The notes under the pieces are model-generated. The model searched no databases. It was not told the DNA's origin and saw only the letters and a list, made by a program, of their open reading frames with translations. A program made the position numbers and the translations under genes. A stretch of DNA of 64,000 bases from Albula goreensis (lineage: Eukaryota > Chordata > Actinopteri > Albuliformes > Albulidae), in NCBI GenBank assembly GCA_022829145.1, contig CM040763.1, forward strand, positions 1,337,342 to 1,401,341, given 5' to 3'. Below, in pieces: positions 24,639 through 36,600 of this stretch. The first letter of the stretch is position 1; each line of letters opens with the position of its first letter.

Positions 24639-27600
24639 TTAAATTACTAACGGAAATTTCTCAGCATGTCAGCAAAGTATTTGCTTGGTATCGTATCTTA
24701 CATTACACATTCAGGAAGAATTTCATTGAGCCACATTGATTGTTGATTTGTTTGTGTCTCGGTTGGATGATAGTCATGTAATTTTTATAATGAGAATCGT
24801 GTATACAAATACCACCAAAAACAGACTGTATACATGAAAGTATGTTCCACAAAAAAAAAACCCCTTCACACAGTGCCGAGCGTGAGTTATGTTTTCACGT
24901 TAAGAACATTTACATTCCTGCGTATCAGATATCTGAAAGAATTTGGCACGGTACGATTCTCATTGTTTATTTCTCTCCGCAAACTGTTTTCTGCAGTTCC
25001 CTCTCCAGATACACTGTCTACTGCGTTCTTCTTCAGTTAGAATGATGGGTGTGAGGCCTTTTTGCTATTATCATTTATGTAAAAAACCGACATGGAGAAA
25101 GTACAGAAAGCACAGTACGAAATGAAGAGTGACTGTAATGGTGTTGGGCATGTTTCCGTCACTAACATATGCAGCCAGTGTGTAGCTGTAATCAGAATCC
25201 ACGAGGCTCATCCACACTGAACCTTCCCATTAAAAACAAAACCTGACCATCGAATGGGTTAGATTCTCCATTCACAATTCAAATTATATTTTACCTGATT
25301 ATTTTACCTTTTAACAACAAAGCTGAGGGTGATGATGTTCCTCCAATGTTCCTTGTCACTGGAAGAAAACATTCCGGGAACACCCAGGGAACTGGAGAAA
25401 TATTCCTTGCAAATATTTGCCAAATTAATTACACTTTGGTCTTTTATGGCACCATACATTGTAATTACACCGTACAGGCCACACACAGTACTGCAGGAGA
25501 GAGCCAGTGACTATTTTACACCCTACAGGCCACACACAGTACTACAGGACAGAGCCAGCGACTATTTTACACCCTACAGGCCACGCACAGTACTACAGGA
25601 GAGAGCCAGTGACTATTTTTCACCCTACAGGCCATGCACAGTACTACAGGAGAGAGCCAGTGACTATTTTTCACCCTACAGGCCACACACAGTACTACAG
25701 GAGAGCCAGTGACTATTTTACACCCTACAGGCCACGCACAGTACTACAAAGGACTGTGGGCACCTACTTCATAGTTTGGAGGATCTCTTCACCCAAAGAA
25801 TCCCTCTCTGACGTAAACCTGCCAAAGTCCTGGTGAAGTTAAATCCACCCCGGCTCTTGGCCAATGGGAACTCCGTATTCGTGCCATTTTAAAGATGTTA
25901 CCTGTGTGCTCTCCAAATGTGCAACTGTGACAGCAAAAGCCCTTCAACAGCTCCTTCAGCTAAAAACAAAGTGACTTTTGTTTGCCAGCCTGAACTTTCA
26001 AATCAAAGATGCTGCATCTATTTACAACATTAAAACAGAAAAAAAAAAAACAGATCCCAATTATACAAAATTGGGCAGGTTCCCCATTTTTCTACAAATC
26101 TACAAAAAAAGAAAAAAATAACTTGTGGTGAAATGAAATCTGAACTAAATGCAAATGCAATAGTCTTGCGGAATCTGAACCTAATTACAAATTTCTGCCC
26201 CCTAACTTAACATATCTGAAAGCTGTGCTATGTAGAAAATTAGAAAATTATGAACATGTGGTTTAATTTATGTATAATATTTTCCAAGTGGCCTGATTTT
26301 AAGCAAATGCAAATAAATATTGAAATTTTAATTTCATCCAGCTGGGTATTCATTCAACACTTCAACATTTATTCAACATTCCAAGCTGGCATGGAATTTC
26401 AAACATTAAGATCAAAATTTATACTTTCCTTAAATATCAACTGACAGAAAGTGGATTACACTGCTAAGGGAGCGATAACAGAGGAAAGATGTTACACCTC
26501 CATAGCAGAAATATTTCAGAAAACTGTACATATCACATCCCAGTTTTAGCAACTCCCTAACCATTATACTACACTGTAACCTCTGAGCTACAAGCCCAGC
26601 TCCCTAACCATTACACTACACTGTAACCTCTGAGCTACTAGCCCAGCTCCCTAACCATTACACTACACTGTAACCTCTGAGCTACAAGCCCAGCTCCCTA
26701 ACCATTACACTACACTGTAACCTCTGAGCTACAAGCCCAGCTCCCTAACCATTACACTACACTGTAAGCTCTGAGCTACAATCCCAGCTCCCTAACCATT
26801 ACACTACACTGTAAGCTCTGAGCTACAAGCCCAGCTCCCTAACCATTACACTACACTGTAACCTCTGAGCTACAAGCCCAGCTCCCTAACCATTACACTA
26901 CACTGTAACCTCTGAGCTACAAGCCCAGCTCCCTAACCATTACACTACACTGTAACCTCTGACCTACAAGCCCAGCTCCCTTACCATTATACTACACTGT
27001 AACCTCTGAGCTACAAGCCCAGCTCCCTAACCATTACACTACACTGTAACCTCTGAGCTACAAGCCCAGCTCCCTAACCATTATACTACACTGTAACCTC
27101 TGAGCTACAAGCCCAGCTCCCTAACCATTGCACTTGCTGATGAAGTGTGGTGTGGCTCAGAGCGTTTGGGAAGCCCCTGTGTTAGACTATCAGAGCAGAG
27201 CTGGTTTGAAGCGCTCTGCCCTCGTGGGCCCCTGTTCACAGAGCCTCCGCTTTGTTGCTTTGTTCTGTGAGAGATGAGTAGGATCCTTCCTGCCTTATCA
27301 GGTTATTGGGATTCCCCCCCCCCCAGGACAGAGCACAGCGTGGGTCGTTAAGTCTCTAATCTTCGCTGTTGGTCTGAGCCTGGGGGGCGGGGGGGGCACA
27401 CAGAGAGCCCCCAAAAAAAAAAAAGAAAGACAGACAGACATCTCTTATGCACCTGCCTGTGAATGGAAATTTTGCAGTTGTCCATTCATAACAGAAGTAT
27501 TATGCAGCACATGTTCATTTGAATACTTTATGGAGAAGGACCGCTCTGCATCCCTTTGTTTAAATGTTTAAGCAGTAAGCTATTAATGATTAACATGCCT

Positions 27601-30600
27601 GGTACATTTGAGGTTCTCCAAACACTTCTGCGCTGGGGACAGCGAAGGCCGCTCACGTTCATATCCCACTGTTTACATGCTGCTGTATCGTATATTTTAA
27701 AAGGTTTGCTGCACACAAAAAATCAGCCAAGATGAAGCGTAACCATCAGAGAGCAGAATAGTTTCATTGGTAAGGTCTAAACTGGCCTCACATTAACATA
27801 AAGTTCCTGCTAAATTCTGGTTTTGTTCGCTGATCTTCCACAGATCAAGTTTGCCAAATTTTCTCTGGGGGCAAAAACGCACCCCTCTTAGCCCTGCAGG
27901 GGTGAAAGGGAACATTAACCCCACAAGTGTTATGAAACGGTTTTGCAGTAATGGACCCCACTGTGCCCCGAGAACCGTCTCAAAGCTACCACTCTTTTAC
28001 ACAGCAGCCGTCAGCTTCGCACACGACCTTTGACCTCTATCACCCATCACCTCCAGTGAACCGCAAGATTAATTTTCTGCGAAGATGCTGTCTATGTAGT
28101 CATTACTCATGTTTATACACGATACGAGCAAGCCACTCGTTTAGCTCTGGTAAAACAATATAAGTTTATTGAAGCAGAGTGCTGCTACTCTAATCTCCAA
28201 AAACCTCATACACCACAAGTCTGCCTGTAATTTGTACTGAGCGCATGTTCATAGCAACGGTACATAAAACTGAACGGAAAACAGTAGTAGTTGAGTTGGA
28301 GATTACTCAGCCCTGCCAATGGTTTCGTGATATTCAAAGCAGTGTGTTTTTTTCCTACACACTGACCCACAAGGGAATGAGGAGGCTCACTGCTGTGTTT
28401 CAGGGCGGTTGGAATATCGTTGTCTAAGCGTATGCACTCTGTCGATGCAGCAAGAAGATAAATCCTTTTAACTGCTTACTGTCGGGGAGAGGTATTGTCC
28501 TCTTCTGAGCAGTTTCAGGGCTCTCCTGCAGTACTGTGTGTGGCCTGTAGGGTGTAATATAGTCACCGGCTCTCTCCTGTCGTACTGTGTGCGGCCTGTA
28601 GGGTGTAAAGTATTCACCGGCTCGTCTCTTTTCATTGATTGCACCAAGCATTCTCATAATCATTCAATCTCTCAAATCAAACTAATTTCACGGAGGACAA
28701 CCTTTACGCTCACTGGCCAAACAGTTCATTAAACAGTTCACTTAATGGCTGAGCAAAAACCTGCAGACTGTGGATGTCCAGAGCTGAAGTGTGACATACC
28801 GGTCTTATAGTTTGTGTTATACAGAGCCATCTGCTCGTTTGGGGTCCAGGTTTGCCGCATCAGGCATTATGCGATTGACAGTGTTCATTCTGCGAAACCT
28901 GGCTAAATGAATTTGAACTGCAGTTCAGCTACATAGCCAGCAGGTGTCGCTTTTTTCTGTCACCAAGCAAAATTTTTAAGGTGACAGAAATTATTTGGTG
29001 CTTTTGAGATACTCTGCTCTGTTCATTGTGGCTACAAACTATGGTGGACCAATAACTAATTTGTAATGCAAATGTTTATAAATAACAGTCCGTTGTTCCA
29101 TCATGTATGTTCATTCATTCATATAGTTGGCTGTAAAATGTAAACACTTCCCTGCTGTCTGTGCAAAAGTCCAGTCTCCAAACATTCAGCAGACGGGTGA
29201 AAATCTCCTTTTCTCAGGTGACACTAATTTATGCAATCATTTGTCTCTTCTGTCAAGAAATGAAAGTAGAATTACCCGGCAAATCTTCCAGGCCCCAAAT
29301 TTTCATGGAGTGTCAGATATCTTGCGTGCTCTGGCATCCACAAAAACTGGCTGTTCTTATAATGGGAGACAAAGAGTCATCCTTCCCCTGTCTGTGTTTT
29401 TACGCAACCTGTTCCAGACCTCTCACAGGGCATGCTGGATGGACAGCACCTAAACAGGTTTTTTCTCCAGGAGTCATGTTTTATTTGTTGGTGATGCCAT
29501 TTTACCCGCACTGTGGACTTAAAGTTGAAAATTTAAGGACACATTTTGATTGAATTTGGGCCTCCAGTTTGTTAGGTGCAACCAATGCGTCTCTACTGCC
29601 GCTCAGCGTTCCAGTCTTCCTTAGTTGCCATAGCAACCTCACTGATGCGTTCAGCTACAGGGGAAAGCAACTGAAAACTTCACAGTGAGTGTTTGGGAGT
29701 ACCAGCTCTGCTCTTTCAGGTCGTAAATCTCGACTGCTTGTGCTTGATGTGAAATACACTTGGCTGCCTGCATGCTTTTTGGTTTTCCTTCCTGAGTACA
29801 CATCGCTGTAAAGTCGCCACCGCGATGGGAAATGTCTGGGCCCGCTCTGTGGTGGACACATGCTGGACACCAGAAGAGTGGTCATTCAAAGCCCTGATAT
29901 CACACCTGAAAAACTGCAGGAGGAGCGACGGGCACCAAACTCCGTGCGCAGAACCACAACTGTGCTTCGGTTTGCATCTTGGACACAGTCAAAGACACTT
30001 GCCACTAAACTCTATTACACATCTGGCTCAAACCATCCCCACCCCCCCCCTCCTCCTCTCAAAACCTGTCCAAGTCCGTTGAGGTTTTTCTGTTCATTCC
30101 AACTTTCCACTGGCAGATTGCAAGGATATCCCAGGGGTGGTTCCTTTGGAACGCGGTCAGAAATCCAGCCTGGCCCCTTCACATCCCCCTCACCCCCACC
30201 CCCCACCCCCATCAACCACGAGCGGTAGGGGGCTCCCTGAGCCCCAGTGTACCCATCCATCCCTCACAGCTACCGTAAGCAGTTGAAGTTCCCCAGAGCA
30301 CAAACACTTCACAGATATGACAAAAGCTACAGCAGGCTCCATAAGTGTGAGTCTTTCACACGCACTCAAAGAATAAGCATGTCCCACCACAGAAGCTTTC
30401 AAAGAATGGTTTTAAAATAAATATTATTAGGAAAAACAAGACATCACACGCAATAAGTTGGCACATCTGAACTGTGAGCACAAAGTCTTAAAACACTACA
30501 GTCATTACTAAATAAAATTCTATTAAACCATATTCATCACAAGTGTGTTCCACAGATGCAACTACAGACGAGTGGTAGGTGACCAGAACCTTAACCATAT

Positions 30601-33600
30601 ATCAATCAACAAATGGCAGTTATTTTAGGTATAGCATTCAAGAGCATTCGACAGTAACAGGATGGGTAAAAACACAGTGCTGTTCTACATTTATGTTACA
30701 CTGTGTTCAGTTAGTCAGTTTACTGCTTTATCTTTCATGAGGTACTCTCCAACTCAGCTCTCTTGCTTAACTTCTTACAACTTCTTACACATGTTGCGTA
30801 ACTCTGCCCAACATCTGTAAAATTCCACCACAGAGTGGATGCACGAAATTCGAGGATGCACAGAACCTCCTACAGCAACAAAGCCCAACCAAAATCCTGC
30901 AACCAATCAGATTGCAGGAAGCCAACGCAAGAGCAGCTGAAAACATTATCCATAAAAACTCTCACAGAATAACGTGCATATTTACACTGCAATTGGTGGG
31001 GTGCACTTGGTGACTTTTTCTAATTCTGTGGGCTCTTTGTGCTCCCTTCATGGTGAAGATGGGTCCCATTTTGTTATGCAATGTCAGTCAGACATGCATT
31101 ATACAATAAATACTCAAAGGGTTGCAAAACAGCCATTGCCAATCTTTGCCGTTTAGAATACCTCTTCACATGCACGTTGCAAGTCAGCTTTCGGTCAGGT
31201 TTTTTTCCCCCTTTTCATTTGGTTTGGTTTTAATGTGTTGGTATTTTCTCTTTAATTCCTTCCTCGATTCTAATGTACCTTTTCCTCATGAGCAGCCAAA
31301 ACCACAGGCTCTTGGACGTCCAGACAATTACGCAAAACCGGATAACTCCTGGAGTTCTGACTCATTAAACTCCTGAAAGAAAATTCCACAACCAATGTTA
31401 CGTATTTTAATGCATGAACTGCTAAAACATCAGGAAAATGAAGTTTGGTTCTGTTTTATGTTTCTGTTTTTGGTCAGAATTCTGGTTCTGTTTTACATGC
31501 TATGCAAATATTTTTCCCTTAATTAGAAATGTGCAATCATTCTTTCAAAAGTGGAACGCATGAGCAAACGGGAATTATCTGAAAGGAAAAAGTAGGTAGG
31601 AAAAATGAGTTCTGGGCTTTTATTCTAAACTAGCACCCCAAACGCATCGCTGACACATTGATCTACGCGGTATTGGGCCATGAGAACACTCTGTGCAGAT
31701 AATGCCTCCGCCATGGAAACGGAGTGTGTCTGAGTAGGTGAAAATCGCCCTGCAAATACCTAAAAAACCAAGTAAACAAAAGCACCAAACGTGCCAGCGA
31801 CCAAAAGCTTCACGTTCTCACATGCACTTACTGAAAGGATTCTGAACCTGTCTTAAGTGTCTTTCAGATCACCATCTCTCAACCAATCGCTGTCGCTGTC
31901 ACCATCTGTGCCCCTGTGTGTCATTGGTCTGTGTTGCTGTCTGGTCTAGTCCAGTAAATTCTGTTTATAATTATTTAATCCAATAACTTACATGACCCAG
32001 CGTTTTTGGCATCTTTCATTGAACTCATGAGAGCTTGCACACTGTTTTAATGTGGTTGAATGTATGAGTGAAATAGTGCTGGTTTCTGTTTACAATGAGG
32101 TAGTTGGCGGAAACAGCAATGGATTAAAAGTGATGCGGACAGGGGCACATTTACTTCCTGTGGGGGATCGGGCTATGCAGGGGAAGTGATGCGGACAGGG
32201 GCATATATACTTCCTGTGGGGGATCGGGCTATGCAGGGGAAGTGATGCGGACAGGGGCATATTTACTTCCTGTGGGGGATCGGGCTATGGCAGGGGAAGT
32301 GATGCGGACAGGGGCATATATACTTCCTGTGGGGATCGGGCTATGGCAGGGGAAGTGATGCGGACAGGGGCATATACACTTCCTGTGGGGATCGGGCTAT
32401 GGCAGGGGAAGTGCCCCTGGTCCAGGAGCGCTAGAGATGCATCTTGTTTTTTATTCCATCCCAGATTTCAGTTACAGCAGGAAGTCAGAGCGTTTAAACT
32501 CCTTTGCTCCAGAACACGGTCACCAGCGCCAAGCCTAAAAATGAATGATTATGTAGTGAGGACTTCAAGCAAAAACTGGATCTGTGTGCCACATTCCAGG
32601 ATTGGGGTTTTCTAAAACAAGTTTATCCCTAATTTTATCTCTTATATTAGGACTGATTATAAACCTTTGCGCAGGGACTGTAAAATTCGCTGGTGTTACT
32701 GCTGTACCAGACTGCAGTTTCCTTGCACGTTCCCTTTGGCCATCAGACTGCATAGGTATCACAGCGGCTGCTCGGTGCGCCAGAGGCAGACAGACCTTGC
32801 TATTATGGACTGGACGGCCCGTGAGGTGCTCAGAGAAATTCAGCACATTGGACAGCACCTGCTCCTGCCAGTGCGGAGTCTTCGCCTCGGCGTTCTTTCA
32901 GGCTGTCTGCTGGAGCGACAGGCAGTCTTCACAGAGAGCACTGGCTTCAAGCACACAGGGAGGATGCATCAAGCTCACAGATAAAATCATTAGTATAAAT
33001 ATGATTATTATTTTTAGAGTGATAATGATAGATCCCCACATGATCTGTTGTGATTTCTATTTTTTGTGTTTTTATGTCTTGGAACTCTGTCTGAATGAGC
33101 GTCTGACTTTGTGCCAAATACTCTTTCTGAATGCTTTGAGAAACTGCCTCATTTCACAGTTATTTCCTTCCGTAATTCACAGTATCTCCATTATTTACAC
33201 TCATGGTATTGTGATGCAATGGTGAATTGTGCATTGATATGTATGACATCATAATGGGATGTATTACATAATTCCATGTATGATGAAATTCATGTTCCAC
33301 CTCTGAATTGCATGCTCAGCTGATACCACTGCATGTTGGCATAGGATTTTTTTTTTTTTTTTTTTTTTTTTACTTTATTTATGGTGCAGTCAAGAGAGGA
33401 ATATGATTTGACCATTTACATTGCTTTGGGGACAGGAAATTGAGTCACATGCTATATTTACCCTGGCATGCTGACAGGAAGTTCAGTTGAATGACATACA
33501 GTAGAGTATTTATATATTTTAATTTGCTGTGAGGACAGGATGCGGAGTACTGCACTGTATTTATATTAAAGGAAGCTAAATATTTAAAGCACTGCCACAC

Positions 33601-36600
33601 AAGAAGTTGAACTACATAGTAGTGTGGGGACAGGAAGTTGAGTTGCACACTGTATTTACACCGCTTTTGGGACAGGAAGTTGAGCAGTTACAGCTCTGTC
33701 CAGACAGCAAGTTCAGTTGTGTGCTATTGGGACAGGAAGTTGAGTACCACACTGTGTTCACACTACTTGTGGGACAGGAAGTTAAGCATGTATCACTGTC
33801 AGAACAGGAAGTTGAGTTGCAGTCCATGCTGCTGTAGGGACAGGAAGTCCCCAGCTCAGAGGCAGCTCTAACGGCTTCTCTCGCTCTCCCCTCCTCCCCC
33901 AGGCAGCCGGGAAGCGGCATTCACGTACGCCATCACTGCGGCGGGCGTGGCCCATGCCGTCACGGCGGCCTGTAGCCAGGGCAACCTCAGCAACTGCGGC
34001 TGCGACCGCGAGAAGCAGGGCTACTACAACCAGGAGGAGGGCTGGAAGTGGGGAGGCTGCTCGGCAGACATCCGATACGGCGTTGAGCTCTCCCGAAGGT
34101 TCGTAGATGCCCGCGAGATCAAAAAAAACGCCAGGCGGCTGATGAACCTACATAACAATGAAGCAGGAAGAAAGGTAACTGCAGCAGTTTGGGGAAAAAA
34201 GGGTTAAAAACCCACAAAAAGAGTTAAAAACCTGCAAAAATGTGCATATTTTCTTAAGGAGATAATCAGGAAATTTGCATTTTATTAGAAATTTTGCATC
34301 AGTAATTTGCATACGCTTACATTTTGCCATTTTGTTATTGGTTGTTTGCTTGATCAGTGAAATCGATCTGCATAGTACCGTGAGATGTGTTGTGCTGAGT
34401 TGCCTGACGTGTTTGATGTTAAGGCCAGTTTATAGAGTTCACCAGCGAAAGCATGCAAGTGTGTGTGTGCGTGACTGTATGTGTCTGTGTGTGACTGCGC
34501 ACCTGTGAGTGTGTGTGTGTGTGTGTACGCACATGAGTAAGTGAACATGTAAATGTGTGCGTGTGTGTGCGTGTGAGTGTGTATGATGATGCATGCTTGA
34601 ACGGGATTGCACATTTGGGTATGCTCGTGCATGCATGCTTGTACAAATACCTTTCCAGCAAACGATACCCAAAGCATGCTGAAATCAGGCTAGAATCAGC
34701 AGGAGAGAGGCTGAGAAGCACAGGGCCCATGGGCCGCTCCTGCAGCGGTCTGTGGCCTTGCAGTGGGGTGCAGCGCTTACTCAGAAAGCCATGGTTAGGC
34801 TTGTTTTGTTTCACTCGATTGCTGTGTTATTATCTTTTTCTTATGTGGCATCCTTTTCTTGACCAGTACTTTGGCACACGCCTCTTTTGGCATGTTTGTT
34901 TATTCTTATCCATCAAAGAATGCAGAACAACAAGGGCAGCTACACAGAAACAGGCTTTTAGATTTAAACCTACATTTAGCAGACACCCATATCCAGAGCA
35001 ATTTACACGGCCTGCTTTTTCTAACACACATTCATATTCTGGTGAAGTACCTTGCACATCACTGAAGTAAAAGCATGTTAATATAAAATGTGTTTTAAAA
35101 AAAACATTTTACAAGTGCACGAGAGTAAGGAGCTCAAACATCTCATCTGAGGGAAGGACCCTTGTACAGCACAGTGTCCCCATTGCTGTGTTGGGGCACT
35201 GGGGTTCTCTTTGTCCTGCAGGGACCGCCCCCTCACCAATCGGCCAATCAGCATCTCCCTCAGCAGCAAATTCATTTTTCCAGGTTGTCTCCGAAACCCG
35301 CACTGACTGAGCACTGACGCACTGTGTAATAACATGGGGGTGTCAGTCATCATTTAACTGAAAGCACATGCAGAGCTGGATCACTGAGGTTACTTTACTC
35401 CTGTCTTTCTTTGGGGACGGTTTATCCCAATCCCATGTTCAATGAAAGCTCAATCGAGTGCATTTTTCATGCACATTCTGTCTTTCCTTAACTTCGTTTT
35501 ATATGTAATAAAAGAGCACTGGTTAAAAGACTTCTGCACAGAATTAAGAACAATACAACATAATGTTGTATTCCTGGGCTCGTCCACAGGGTGCCTAAGT
35601 TCCCTCGCTGACTGTGGGTGAACACGACACCGTAATTACGGGCCTTCCTGCGCTTTACGCTGATCAGAAGCGTCTGCAAAGAAAGAGGCCGTGAGATCCG
35701 TTTCCATACGGTCCGCCGTTCCTCCCACAGTCCCAGGAACCGTTCTTGTAATCGCAGGATTCTGAATTTTATTACATGTAACGCAATACGTTTCCGCAGA
35801 TTGCAATGGTGTTCAGAATTTGCAACACCGATTATCTGCGTCTACGGGCATCGGGGGAAGGCGCTCGCTTGGGGCGCAGATGATTTTTTTCAGCCACAAG
35901 CAGCCAGGGTTTTTCCCGCATAAATGCCTCATGAACACTCAGACACATGAAATCAATTTTTTGACTTTCATGATCCTCCGCGCACAGCGATGTGACGGGG
36001 GTGAGCTCAATCAGACATCCCTGTTTGTATTTTTGCTAATACGTTGCAGACGCCAGTCTTTGAAGGACACCCCCATGCTAAGTGATCATTTCCAATGGAT
36101 CATCAATCAACTGCATTTCGTACGAACGATGATTGTGGCCTCCGTGCATTTTTTGGTGACTCCTCGTTTCTCAACTGCAGCCCAAAGACTGTTCATCCCT
36201 TTGTGACTTCTTGTCAGGGATTTCTGATGAATGAGAGAATTTCATTTTGAGTCTAAACACAATGGATTTCTTTTTTTTTTTTTTTTGGATAAATGACATG
36301 GTTCGAAAGGATTAAAGTATTACTTTGCGTGAGTTTTTCATAGAAACCATGACTTGCATTGGCAGGGCATGGTGCCAGGAAAAAAAGAGGGCACTGGAAA
36401 CATATTTTTGCAGAGAGAATTATGAATTTAATATAATGGACAAACTCATGTTCATCATTCCCATACCCACAGAGGCCTGGGAATGGAAGGACAGAGCATT
36501 GTCAGGCTAATACTGCAAAGAACAAAAAGGAAAAAAAACAAACAAATTATAGCGAGCAAACGCAGCATGCTACACTAGTCCAGCCAGCCGTTCACCGCAA

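Noticed and set aside
32584-33225. 213-codon open frame in intron 2
   Set aside because: No domain, biased toward hydrophobic residues from AT-rich DNA, and no splice link to wnt7b.
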